Below, one piece after another: positions 35,270 to 45,100 of a DNA stretch of 64,000 bases. Made by a program: the position numbers and the translations under genes. Under the pieces are notes generated by a model. The model did not search any database. It was not told the DNA's origin and saw only the letters and a list, made by a program, of their open reading frames with translations. The stretch lies in assembly GCA_041389885.1 (NCBI GenBank), contig JAWKRB010000005.1:62001-126000 (forward strand). Reading direction: 5' to 3'. Position 1 is the first letter of the stretch, and every line of letters begins with the position of its first letter. The DNA comes from JAWKRB01 sp041389885. Lineage in GTDB: Bacteria > Myxococcota_A > Polyangia > Polyangiales > Ga0077539.

Positions 35270-36252
35270 AGCGCCTCTCCCTCGCCCTCGCGCTCCTCTC
35301 GGCCTGCTCGTCCAGCGCGGCGCAGAACGACGCCGCCGTGACGGCGGACGTCGCGCTCACGCAAGACGCCGCGGCGACCGACGCGCCCGCCGCCGTCGAC
35401 GCGCCCGCCGCCGTCGACGCGCCCGCGGCCCCGTCCGACACGGGGTACGCGCCCTCGCCGCGCATCGTCGAGCGGCCGTACATGCACCGCGTGCCGTCGA
35501 CCTACGACCCCGCGACGCCCCTCCCCCTCGTGGTGCTCCTGCACGGCTACGGCGCGAGCGGATCGGTGCAGGCGGCCTACCTCACGCTCCTCGCCGCGGT
35601 GCCCACCGAGAACTTCGCGCTGGCCTACCCCGACGGCACCCTCGACTCGAGCGGCCGCCGCTTCTGGAACGCCACCGACGCCTGCTGCGACTTCGAGCGC
35701 CGGGGCCTCGACGACGTGGGCTACATCGACGCCGTCATCGACGACATGCGCGCGCAGTACAACATCGACCCCCGGCGGATCTTCCTCATCGGCCACTCGA
35801 ACGGCGGCTTCATGGCCCACCGCTACGCGTGCGAGCGCGCCGATCGCATCGCGGGCTTCGTGAGCCTCGCGGGGGCGGCGTGGTCCGACCCCATGCGCTG
35901 CGCGCCCTCGCGGCCCGTGGCGATGCTGCAGGTGCACGGCACCGCCGACACGACCATTCGCTACCCCGGCGGCGGCGCGGTGATCTCCGGCGCGGGCGCG
36001 TACCCCTCGGCGCGGGCCTCGACCGAGCAGTGGGCGACGCACGACGGCTGCGGCGCGCTCACCGCGACCGACGAGACCCTCGACCTCGAGAGCACCCTCC
36101 CCGGCGCGGAGACCCGCGTCGACCGCGCGGCGGGGTGCACGGCCGGCGGCGCCGAGCTCTGGACCCTCCAGGGCGGCTCGCACATCCCCACCTTCGGCCC
36201 CGAGTGGTCGCGCGCGCTGGGGCGCTGGATGGCCGCGCACCCGGCGCCCTGA
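35266..36252 (+). CDS. PHB-depolymerase/LpqC-type esterase lipoprotein
   Basis: 328-residue predicted lipoprotein (LLSAC, Cys14) with an Ala/Asp/Pro linker and a secreted alpha/beta-hydrolase domain of the polyhydroxybutyrate depolymerase/feruloyl-esterase group. Visible are the oxyanion segment VVLLHGYGASG, nucleophile IGHSNGGFMAH (Ser about 178), acid Asp in VHGTADTTIRYPGG (about 228) and His in GGSHIPTFG (about 305). NATDACCDF near 140 is a family Cys block. It would cleave polymeric or aromatic esters outside the cell. Translationally coupled to the cytochrome-rhodanese gene. Confidence 0.88.
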   Translation: MKRLSLALALLSACSSSAAQNDAAVTADVALTQDAAATDAPAAVDAPAAVDAPAAPSDTGYAPSPRIVERPYMHRVPSTYDPATPLPLVVLLHGYGASGSVQAAYLTLLAAVPTENFALAYPDGTLDSSGRRFWNATDACCDFERRGLDDVGYIDAVIDDMRAQYNIDPRRIFLIGHSNGGFMAHRYACERADRIAGFVSLAGAAWSDPMRCAPSRPVAMLQVHGTADTTIRYPGGGAVISGAGAYPSARASTEQWATHDGCGALTATDETLDLESTLPGAETRVDRAAGCTAGGAELWTLQGGSHIPTFGPEWSRALGRWMAAHPAP

Positions 36253-36263
36253 GGTCGACGCCC

Positions 36264-37163
36264 ATGCCCCGCAAGCCCCACACCCCGCTCGGCCCCCTCG
36301 CGGCCCTGGAGCGCCTCCGGGGGCGCACCCGGGTCTCGATGGACGCCCTCGTCGACCGCGCCCTCGGCGAGGACATCACCGCGCGCCTGCGGGCCATGCG
36401 CGAGGCGACGGGGGGGGTCGACCCCTTCGGGTTCGATCCGGCGGTGGTGCGCTACGCGCTGGTGGTCGCGCGGTGGCTCTACCGCGATTGGTTCCGCGCG
36501 GAGGTCTTCGGCATCGAGAACGTGCCCGACGGGCGCGTGCTGCTGATCTCGAACCACTCGGGGCAGATCCCCCTCGACGGCATGGCCATCGCGTGCGCGC
36601 TGCTCCTCGACCGCGACCCGCCCCGCTTCGTGCGCAGCATGGTCGAGAAATGGACCGCCACGCTGCCCTTCGTGAGCGAGTTCTTCCCCCGCGTCGGGCA
36701 GATCGTGGGCGTGCCCGAGAACTGCCTGCGCCTGCTCGAGATGGAGGAGCCGATCCTGGTCTTTCCCGAGGGCTCGCGGGGGATCTCGAAGACCTTCGCG
36801 CAGCGCTACCGCCTGAAGCCCTTCGGCAGCGGCTTCATGCGCCTCGCGCTGCAGACCCGCACGCCGATCGTCCCCGTCGCGGTCATCGGCGCCGAGGAGC
36901 AGTACATCTCCGTGAGCGACCTCAAGCCCCTCGCGCGGCTCCTCGGCATGCCCGCGCTCCCGGTGCTGCCGCAGCTGCTGATCCCCGGCGGGTTCCTCCC
37001 GCTGCCGACGAAATACCGCATCCATTTCGGCGCGCCGATGGTCTTTCAGGGCGACGCCGACGACGAAGACGCCGTCATCGAAGAGAAGGTCGCGCAGGTG
37101 CGCGGCACCGTGCAGTCGATGATCAACCGCGGGCTCAAGGAGCGCCCGGGGATCTTTCGCTAG
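36264..37163 (+). CDS. PlsC-type lysophospholipid acyltransferase
   Basis: 299-residue membrane-associated acyltransferase. The catalytic region reads SNHSGQIPLDGMA (about 95-107), a His-x6-Asp variant of the usual His-x4-Asp that is shared by a branch of PlsC-like proteins. The second motif VFPEGSRGISK is near residue 165 and PIVPVAVIGAEEQY follows near 202. It would transfer an acyl chain from acyl-CoA or acyl-ACP to a glycerolipid. The ATG lies 11 bases after the esterase stop, same strand. Substrate preference not readable. Confidence 0.85.
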   Translation: MPRKPHTPLGPLAALERLRGRTRVSMDALVDRALGEDITARLRAMREATGGVDPFGFDPAVVRYALVVARWLYRDWFRAEVFGIENVPDGRVLLISNHSGQIPLDGMAIACALLLDRDPPRFVRSMVEKWTATLPFVSEFFPRVGQIVGVPENCLRLLEMEEPILVFPEGSRGISKTFAQRYRLKPFGSGFMRLALQTRTPIVPVAVIGAEEQYISVSDLKPLARLLGMPALPVLPQLLIPGGFLPLPTKYRIHFGAPMVFQGDADDEDAVIEEKVAQVRGTVQSMINRGLKERPGIFR

Positions 37164-37249
37164 AACCCCGACCCGCAGGTCGGACCGAGCCGCGCGACGA
37201 GGCGTGAGCGCCGCAAGGCGCAGAGCCGAAGGGGGCCGCGCCCCGCGCG

Positions 37250-38131
37250 CTACCCCAGCGCCGCCGGCGCCCGCGCCCGGCCCCAGCGACCCGCCACCGC
37301 GATCAGCGTGAGCGCGAAGGGCATCGCCTGCAGCAGCGCGTGCGGCGCGTTGGGGCGCGACGCGAGGGTGGCCTCGAGCGCCTGCAGCGCGCCGATGCCC
37401 AGCGCCCACCCCACCGCCCGCAGCGGCCGCCACCGCCCGAGGATCACCGCGGCCAGCGCGAGGAACCCACGGCCCCCGGACATGTACGCCACGAACTCGT
37501 GCTGGAAGAGCGCGAGCTGCGCGCCGCCCAGGCCCGCCACGGCGCCGCCGACGACCAGCGCGACCGCGCGCACCCTGGGCACCGACACCCCCAGCGAGCG
37601 CGCCGCCTCGGGGTGCTCGCCGCAGGCCGTGACGCGGAGCCCGAAGACCGTCTCGCGAAGGACCCAGCGCATCGCGAGGGCGACGAGGGGCACGAGCAGC
37701 ACCGCGGGCGCGAGGAGCGCCTCGGTGAGCGCCGCCGCGCCCATGCCCGCGCTCGACGCGCGCGCGATCGGGAGGGGCGGCGAGTTCGACGCCGAGTCGT
37801 AGAGCACCTTGAGGGCCACGCGGGTGCTCGCCGCGGCGAGGAGGTTCACCGCCACGCCCGCGATGATCGCGTTGGCGCGCAAGGAGATCGTGCTCCACGC
37901 GAAGACCCCGCCGAGGGCCGCGCCGAGGGCCGCCGCCGCGAGGAGCGCGACGAGGGTCGAGCCCGACGCGAGGGCCGCCGCCGCCGCCGCGAAGGCGCCG
38001 CCGAGGAGGTACCCCTCGAGGGAGATCGTCGCGACGCCGCTGCGCTCTGAGAGCACGCCTCCGAGGGCGGCGAGGCACAGCGGCGCCGAGGCCGTGAGGG
38101 ACTGGGCGATGTACACCAGCAGGGTCTGCAC
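37250..38131 (-). CDS. Nucleoside/simple-sugar ABC transporter permease (NupQ/YufQ-like)
   Basis: 293-residue inner-membrane permease of the BPD_transp_2 type, with about eight membrane helices. Characteristic blocks: APLCLAALGGVLSERSGVATISLEGYLLGGAF near the N-terminus, GLRVTACGEHPEAARSLGV (EAA-like loop facing the ATPase, about 163-181) and YMSGGRGFLALAAVILGRW. This is the second permease of the purine-nucleoside (Bmp/Nup) importers. The GTG start is one base beyond the stop of the other permease gene, so they are one operon. No ATPase or binding protein gene lies beside them. Confidence 0.88.
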   Translation of the reverse strand: MQTLLVYIAQSLTASAPLCLAALGGVLSERSGVATISLEGYLLGGAFAAAAAALASGSTLVALLAAAALGAALGGVFAWSTISLRANAIIAGVAVNLLAAASTRVALKVLYDSASNSPPLPIARASSAGMGAAALTEALLAPAVLLVPLVALAMRWVLRETVFGLRVTACGEHPEAARSLGVSVPRVRAVALVVGGAVAGLGGAQLALFQHEFVAYMSGGRGFLALAAVILGRWRPLRAVGWALGIGALQALEATLASRPNAPHALLQAMPFALTLIAVAGRWGRARAPAALG

Positions 38132-38132
38132 G

Positions 38133-39167
38133 CTACGCCCCCCTGCGCGGGGTGAGCCGCGCGGCGGCGGCGGCGCCCACGGCGAGGATCGTGGCCGCCT
38201 GCGCGAGGTTGAGCACGTCGGCGGGCACCCGCGCGTTCACCACCAGGCCGCCCTGCGCGAGCATGCCGAAGAGCGCCGCGGCGAGGACGATCCCCAGGGG
38301 GTGGCCGCCGCCGAGGAGCGCGACGGCGATGCCCACGAAGCCCACGCCGCCGCCGACGCCCTGCTCGGCGTATCCCTTGACGCCGAGCACGAAGTGCACG
38401 CCGCCGAGGCCCGCCATCGCGCCGCTCAGGGCCATGGCGCGGGTGGTGGCGCGAGCGCGGTCGACGCCCAGCGCCTCGGCCGCGCCGGGGGAGGCGCCGA
38501 GGGCGCGGAGGGTGATGCCCCCGCGGGTCTCGCGGAGGTACCAGGCCATGAGCAGCAGCGCCGCGACGCCGAGGAGAAACGACGCGTTGAGGGCGCTCCC
38601 GCGAAACACCGAGAGGGCCCCCTGCGCCATGGGCAGCCGCGCGCCGGCGACCACCTCGCGGGTGTGCACCTGCTGTCCCACGCGGAGGGGCCCGGCGTAG
38701 AGCCAGGTGGTGAGCACGGCGAGGAGCCCGTTGAGCATGAGGGTCGAGAGCACCTCGTGGGTGCCGAAGCGCCCGCGGAGCCACCCCGCGAGGGCGCCCG
38801 GCGCGGCGCCGCCGAGGGCGGCCGCGAGGAGCGCGAGGGGGAGCGCGAGGAGCGCGGGGGTGTGCGCGGGGAGGGCCGCGCCGACGACGGCGCAGGCGAG
38901 GGCGCCCGAGAGGCACTGGCCCTCGGCGCCGATGTTGAAGAGCCGGGCGCGCAGGGCGAGGGCGACGGCGCCGCCGGTCCAGAGCAGGGGCGTGGCCTTG
39001 GCGAGGGTCTGGCCGAGGCCGTAGGCGTTGCCCAGGGTGCCCTCGAGCAGCCGCGGGAGGATCTCTCTCGGCGAAGAGCCCGCGAGCCAGATCGCGACGT
39101 TGAGCGTCGCGAGGACCGCCGCGGCGGCGGTGATGGCAACGGTCCAGCGGGGCTTCACCGCGGGCAT
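38133..39167 (-). CDS. Nucleoside/simple-sugar ABC transporter permease (NupP/YufP-like)
   Basis: 344-residue permease, first of the pair. Blocks typical of the family are LAKATPLLWTGGAVALALRARLFNIGAEGQ (about 57-86), RFGTHEVLSTLMLNGL, TLRALGASPGAAEALGVD (the ATPase-contact loop) and GVGFVGIAVALLGGGHP. With its partner it would form the membrane channel of a Bmp-type nucleoside importer. The ATG at 39167 starts directly before the first hydrophobic helix. The 263 bases upstream, shared with a divergent RCC1 gene, must contain its promoter. Confidence 0.88.
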   Translation of the reverse strand: MPAVKPRWTVAITAAAAVLATLNVAIWLAGSSPREILPRLLEGTLGNAYGLGQTLAKATPLLWTGGAVALALRARLFNIGAEGQCLSGALACAVVGAALPAHTPALLALPLALLAAALGGAAPGALAGWLRGRFGTHEVLSTLMLNGLLAVLTTWLYAGPLRVGQQVHTREVVAGARLPMAQGALSVFRGSALNASFLLGVAALLLMAWYLRETRGGITLRALGASPGAAEALGVDRARATTRAMALSGAMAGLGGVHFVLGVKGYAEQGVGGGVGFVGIAVALLGGGHPLGIVLAAALFGMLAQGGLVVNARVPADVLNLAQAATILAVGAAAAARLTPRRGA

Positions 39168-39430
39168 GGTAGGGGCATTCCTCGGCGGAATTGAAGGGCC
39201 GCGGGAGGGGGGCGGCGCGGCGCTCCCCGCGGTTGAACTGGAGCCTGGATCGTGCTTGCATAGCGCAGACGACAGGGGAGCGTGCCGCGTTGGGAGGTGT
39301 GTGTTTGTTCTTGGGCGGGGACACAGATCGCCTTGAGGGTCGGTTGAGGGCGGAGGGGCCACGGAGCCACCGCGCGCCGCTCGCGCGCGCGACGCATCCT
39401 TCCTCGGCGTCGTCGCGCTGAGGGGGGCTC

Positions 39431-40708
39431 ATGACGCACCCCGGAGGGCGATCCCGACGTCGACAGGTCCTGGCGCTGTGGACGTCGATGGCCGCGGCCT
39501 GCGCGCAGCCCCCCGGCGCGGCGGAGGTCGCCCGGGCCGACGCCGGGTTCGACCTCGGCGGCGTCGAGGACGTCGCCGCGGGCGCGGAGGACGACGCGGC
39601 GTCGCGCGACGCGCCAGCCTCGTGCGAGGCGACCGGGTGTCGGCAGCGGGCGACCCAGCTGCACGTGGGGTGGTACCTCGCGCAGGCTCGTCTCGCCGAC
39701 GGTCAGACCGTCGGCTGGGGCTGGAACCTGGGAGGCAACCTCGGGCAGGGGGACTTTCACCTCGGTCCGCGGCCCGTGGCGATCCCGACGGAGAGTCGGC
39801 TGTTCCTCGGGCTCCACATCGACTGTCGCGTCGACCCCGACCGCACCCTGTGGTGCTGGGGGCTCGACGCGAGCGAGGTGCTCGGCGTGGGTCACCACGC
39901 CACCGATCGCGGCCCGTCGAGCGCCCGACGGATCCTCGACGGGGTGCTCGACGTCGCCATCACCGGCGAGACGCTCTGCGCCGTCCGAGAGGACCACCAC
40001 GTCGACTGCCTCGGCAAGAGCGAGGGCTTCTCCATCGGCAGCGTCGTGCCGAACGGCGTCTATCGAACCCCGATGCGCGCGCGCGGCGTCGAGGGGGTCG
40101 CGCGCATGGCCCAGAGCAGCAAGCCCGGCTCGGCGTTCTGCGCGTTCTCCGCGACGCAGACCTGGTGCTGGGGCCCCGCGCACTGGGGGCTCTTCGGAGA
40201 GACCTTCGGGTTCGGCACGCCCCCGAGGCTCCTGCGCGACTGGGCGGGCTCGACCCGCATCGGCGTCGACAACATCGCGTGCAGCCTCGACGCGGCGGGC
40301 CTGGTCGGCTGCGCCGGGAGCGAGATCGACGGCCTGACCGGCGCGATCCACCTCGACAACCCTCGCCCCGCGTCGCAGCGAACGCTCGTGCAGGGCCTCG
40401 CCCCCATGACGGATTTCTCCGTCGGGAAGTACACGCTCTGCGGGGTCGATCGCGAAGGCTCGGTCTGGTGCACGGGGAACAACCAGGTCGGTCAGGCCGG
40501 GATCGGGTCGACGGAGCGCGAGACCCCGCCGCGCCGGCTCTCGCTCGAGGGCCCGGCGGAGCAGGTGGGCTGCGGCGCGGCCTTCTGCTGCGCCCGGCTG
40601 CGCTCGGGGCAGGTGTGGTGCTGGGGCGAGAACGACCGGGGGCAGCTCGGGCGACCGCGGGCGGAGATGGAGCGCTCGCTCGTGCCCGTGCGGGTCACCT
40701 GGGAGTGA
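39431..40708 (+). CDS. RCC1-repeat lipoprotein
   Basis: 425-residue secreted protein with an N-terminal signal and possible lipobox MAAAC (Cys24), an Asp/Ala linker, then five to seven RCC1-like blades: VGWGWNLGGNLGQGDF, LWCWGLDASEVLGVG, TWCWGPAHWGLFG, VWCTGNNQVGQAGIG and VWCWGENDRGQLG. These form a seven-bladed propeller of the regulator-of-chromosome-condensation type, widespread as surface proteins in myxobacteria. It may act in adhesion or recognition; no enzyme residues seen. The ATG follows an AGGGGG sequence. Confidence 0.85.
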   Translation: MTHPGGRSRRRQVLALWTSMAAACAQPPGAAEVARADAGFDLGGVEDVAAGAEDDAASRDAPASCEATGCRQRATQLHVGWYLAQARLADGQTVGWGWNLGGNLGQGDFHLGPRPVAIPTESRLFLGLHIDCRVDPDRTLWCWGLDASEVLGVGHHATDRGPSSARRILDGVLDVAITGETLCAVREDHHVDCLGKSEGFSIGSVVPNGVYRTPMRARGVEGVARMAQSSKPGSAFCAFSATQTWCWGPAHWGLFGETFGFGTPPRLLRDWAGSTRIGVDNIACSLDAAGLVGCAGSEIDGLTGAIHLDNPRPASQRTLVQGLAPMTDFSVGKYTLCGVDREGSVWCTGNNQVGQAGIGSTERETPPRRLSLEGPAEQVGCGAAFCCARLRSGQVWCWGENDRGQLGRPRAEMERSLVPVRVTWE

Positions 40709-40768
40709 AGGGGCCGCCGCCCGAGGCGCGTGACAAGCGGGAGCGCCTCGCGACACCCTCTCGCCCCG

Positions 40769-42114
40769 ATGGACCTCTTTCATCGCGCCCCTCCCGCCGA
40801 GGCGGAGGCCCCGGCTCCGGCCGAGCCCGCGCCCGACGCGCCCCTCGCGGAGCGCATGCGCCCGCGCACCCTCGACGAGCTCCTCGGGCAGGCCGAGGCC
40901 CTCGGCCCCGAGAGCCCGCTGGGCCGGGCGATTCGCGCGGACCGCGCCCCGTCGATGATCCTCTGGGGCTCGCCGGGGTGCGGGAAGACCACCGTGGCGC
41001 GGGCCATCGCGGCGCACTCCCGCGGGCGCTTCGTGCAGCTCTCCGCGGTGCTCGCGGGGGTGGCCGAGGTGCGGCAGGTCATCGCCCGCGCCGAGCACGA
41101 GCGCGCGCAGGGCGCCCGCACCGTGCTCTTCGTCGACGAGCTCCACCGGTACAACCGCGCGCAGCAGGACGCGCAGCTGCCCCACGCCGAGGCCGGCACC
41201 GTGACCCTCGTGGGCGCGACCACCGAGAACCCCTCCTTCGCCGTCAACGCCGCGGTGCTCTCCCGCGCGCGGGTGGTGCGCCTCGAGCCCTCGGCGAGGA
41301 CGACCTCGTCACCCTCATGCGCCGCGCCCTCTCGGACGACGCCCGCGGGCTGGGCGCGCTCTCCCTCGCGGGGGACGACGACGCCCTCGGCGCGATCGCG
41401 CGGTGGAGCGACGGCGACGCGCGGCGGGCCCTCACGCTCCTCGACCACGTCGCGCGGGAGGCCCACGCGGCGGGCGCCGCGCGCGTCACCCTCGACGCCG
41501 TCACCGCCGCGGCGAGCTCGCCCACGCTCCGCCACGACCGCGCCGGCGAGGAGCACTACAACCTCGCCTCCGCGCTCATCAAGTCGCTGCGCGGCAGCGA
41601 CCCCGACGCGGCGCTGTACTACGCCCTGAGGCTCATCGAGGCCGGCGACGACCCGCGCTTCGTGCTCCGGCGGATGGTCATCTTCGCGTCGGAGGACATC
41701 GGCCTCGCCGACTCGCGCGCGCTGGAGATCGCCGTGTCGGCCGACCGCGCCTTCGAGCGCCTGGGGCTCCCCGAGGGCTTGATCCCGCTCTCGCACGCGG
41801 TGGTGTACCTGGCCGTCGCGCCCAAATCGAAGGCCGCGTACAACGCCCTGCGCGCGGCGCAGGAGGCCGTGCAGACGCGGGGCACGCTCCCGGTCCCGCT
41901 GCGCCTGCGCAACGCGCCGACGAAGGCGATGAAGTCCTGGGGATACGGCGACGGCTACCGCGACCCGCAGGCCACCGAGGAGGGCTTCGTCGACGAGCGG
42001 TACCTCCCCGACGCGCTGCGCGACGCGCGCTTCTACGAGCCCACGACGCGGGGCACCGAGGCGAAGATCCGCGAGCACCTGGAGCGGCTCCGGGCGCGGG
42101 CGAAGGGGGGCTGA
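40769..42114 (+). CDS. rarA: Replication-associated recombination protein A, one frameshift
   Basis: AAA+ ATPase of the RarA/MgsA (WRNIP1) family that acts at stalled forks. The N-terminal ~177 codons contain Walker A GSPGCGKTTVA (about 67-77) and Walker B TVLFVDELHRYNRAQQD. The frame then breaks near 41293, where CCCTCGG needs one more C to continue as LGEDDLVTLMRRALSDDA. The C-terminal part is intact to ...ERLRARAKGG and includes the family block NLASALIKSLRGSDPDAALYYALRL. With one base restored the protein is 448 residues, normal length. A C-run error in the assembly is more likely than loss, because the rest is pristine. Confidence 0.85.
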
Positions 42115-42165
42115 GGGAGGGGGCCGCGCGAGGGGAGCTCCCTCACGCGGCGTCAGGCGGGAGGG

Positions 42166-45100
42166 TCAGCGGCAGGCGACGTAGTAGCGCGAGCAGCCGC
42201 TGAGGGCCGAGGCCGCGGTCGCGTTCGTGACGCAGCCCCAGCGCGTGCCGGTGGTGTTCGTGAGGTTCGAGCGGTAGCCCGTGTCGTTGGAGCTCCCGTA
42301 CCCGAACTGCTCCCCGAGGGTGGTCGGCACGCGCACGGTGTTGCCGTGCCACTGCGAGAGCGTGCAGCAGCTGCTCCACTGCGCGTTCGAGACGCCGATG
42401 AGGCACTGGCCGGCCACGTCGGTGCTCGAGTTGGTGAAGTACGAGATCGACCAGTAGCAGGACGAGGTCGCGCCCAGGGAGCTCACGCCGTTGATCCCGT
42501 TGGAGGCGTGGCTCACGAGCTGCCGGCCGATGTTGGTGCACGACGCGCGGGCGACGGGCTCGGTGCAGTTGGTGTTGGTCCCGTTGCCGCAGGGGACGAA
42601 GAGCACCGGGATGGTCGCCCCCGTCACGCTGAGCACGGTGCCGTTGGCGTTCACGCACGACCCCGAGATGCAGGTCTGGCTGCTGGTGCACACGCGGCCG
42701 CAGGAGCCGCAGTTGTTGCCGTTCGTCTGCAGGTTCACGCAGGCGCCGCTGCAGAGGGTCTGCCCCGTGGGGCAGGGGGTCGTGCACACGCCGCTGACGC
42801 AGGTCTGCCCGCTGGCGCAGGCGCGGCCGCAGGCGCCGCAGTGCGCGGTGTTCGTCTGGAGGTTGGCCTCGCAGCCGTTCGTCGCGTTGTTGTCGCAGTT
42901 GCCGAAGTTGGTGTTGCAGGTCGCGAGGATGCACGCGCTCGACGCGCACGCCGCGGCGGCGTTCGCGAAGGAGCACACGCGTCCGCAGGACCCGCAGTTG
43001 TTCGGGTCGTTGCGCGGGTCGACGCAGACGTTGGAGCAGTTGGTGAGCGGCGACGCGCAGGTGGTCGCGCAGGTGCCGCTGGAGCACACCTGGCCCGCGG
43101 CGCAGGCGCGGCCGCAGGCGCCGCAGTTCGTGGTGTCGTTCGCGAGGTCGCGGCAGGTGCCCGAGCAGTTCGTCTGCCCGGTCGGGCACGAGACGACGCA
43201 GGACCCCGCGGTGCAGATCTGCCCCGTGCCGCAGGCGCGGGCGCAGGCGCCGCAGTTCAGGCGGTCGGTCTGGAGGTCGCGGCACACGCCGGAGCAGTTG
43301 GTGGTGCCCGACCCGCACGAGACCGTGCAGGTGCTGTTGGAGCACACGGTGCCGCTCGCGCAGGCGCGCCCGCAGGCGCCGCAGTTCGCGTTGTCGGTGG
43401 TGAGGTCACGGCACACGCCGGAGCAGTTGGTGAGCCCCGTCGCGCAGCTCACGGTGCACACGCCGCTGGAGCAGAGCTGGCCGCTGGCGCAGGCGCGGCC
43501 GCAGGCGCCGCAGTTGCGCACGTCGCTGGAGAGGTCGCGGCAGAAGCCGCTGCAGTTGGTCGTCCCCGACTGGCACGAGACGGTGCAGGCGCTGCCTGAG
43601 CACACGGTGCCGCTCGCGCACACGCGGCCGCAGGCGCCGCAGTTGTTGTTGTCGGTGGTGAGGTCGCGGCACACGTTGGAGCAGTTGGTCAGCCCCGACG
43701 CGCAGCTCAGGGTGCAGCTCCCGTTGGAGCACACCTGCCCGCTCACGCAGGCGCGGCCGCAGGCGCCGCAGTTCGCGAGGTCGTTCTGCAGGTCGCGGCA
43801 GGTGCCCGAGCAGTTCGAGAGCCCGCCCCCGCACGACACCACGCAGGCGCCGCCGGAGCACACCTGGCCGCTCGCGCAGGCGTTGCCGCACGCGCCGCAG
43901 TGGGCGCGGTCGGTGCTGAGGTCGCGGCACACGCCCGAGCAGGCGGTGAGGCCCGCGGTGCAGCTCACCTGGCAGGTGCCGCCGGCGCAGACCTGCCCGC
44001 TGGCGCAGGTGTTCCCGCAGGTGCCGCAGTTGGCGCGGTCGCTGCTGAGGTCACGGCAGACGCCGGAGCACTCCGAGAGGCCCGCGGTGCAGCTCACCTG
44101 GCAGGTGCCGCCGGCGCAGACCTGCCCGCTGGCGCAGGCGCGTCCGCAGGCGCCGCAGTGGTTGCGGTCGTTGGTGAGGTCGCGGCACACGCCCGAGCAG
44201 TTGGTGGTGCCCGTGGCGCACGACACGGCGCACACGCCCGACACGCAGAGCTGGCCGCTCGCGCAGCGGGCGCCGCACACGCCGCAGTTCGTGCTGTCGT
44301 TGTTGAGGTCGCGGCACACGCCGCTGCAGGCCGTGAGCCCCGTGCCGCAGGAGATCACGCAAGACCCCGCGGTGCAGACCTCGCCGTTGCCGCAGGTGCG
44401 CCCGCAGCTGCCGCAGTTGGCGCGGTCGGTCTGCAGGTCACGGCACACGCCGCCGCAGTCGTTGAGCCCGCTGCCGCACGACACCACGCAGGCGCCGGCG
44501 GAGCAGAACTGGCCCGAGGGGCACACGCGCCCGCACGCGCCGCAGTTGGCCCGGTCGGTGCGGAGGTCGCGGCACACGCCCGAGCAGTTGGTGAAGGTGG
44601 CCTCGCAGGTCACCACGCACATGCCCGCGCTGCACACGCGGCCGCCGGGGCAGGCGTTGCCGCACATGCCGCAGTTGCTGTTGTCGGTCTGCAGGTCGCG
44701 GCAGGTGCCGGAGCAGTTGGTGGTCCCGGTGCCGCAGGAGACCTGGCAGGCGCCGCTGGCGCACACCTGCCCGCTGGGGCACGCGTTGCCGCAGGCGCCG
44801 CAGTGGTTGCGGTCGGTCTGCAGGTCGCGGCACACGCCGCTGCACTCGTTGAGGCCGCCGCCGCAGCTCAGCGAGCACGCGCTGTTGGAGCACACCTGCC
44901 CCGCCATGCACGCGCGGCCGCAGGCGCCGCAGTTGGCGCGGTCGGTGGTGAGGTCGCGGCACACCCCCGAGCAGTTGGTGGTGCCCGAGCCGCAGGAGAC
45001 CTGGCACACGCCCCCCGAGCAGACCTGCCCGCTGGCGCAGGCGCGCCCGCACATGCCGCAGTTGGCGCGGTCGGTGTTGAGGTCGCGGCACACCCCCGAG

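Noticed and set aside
37164..37249. GACCCGCAGGTC palindrome and following GC-rich stretch as a possible tRNA or small RNA
   Set aside because: No cloverleaf, T-loop or anticodon arm could be drawn; probably ordinary 3' sequence between convergent genes.
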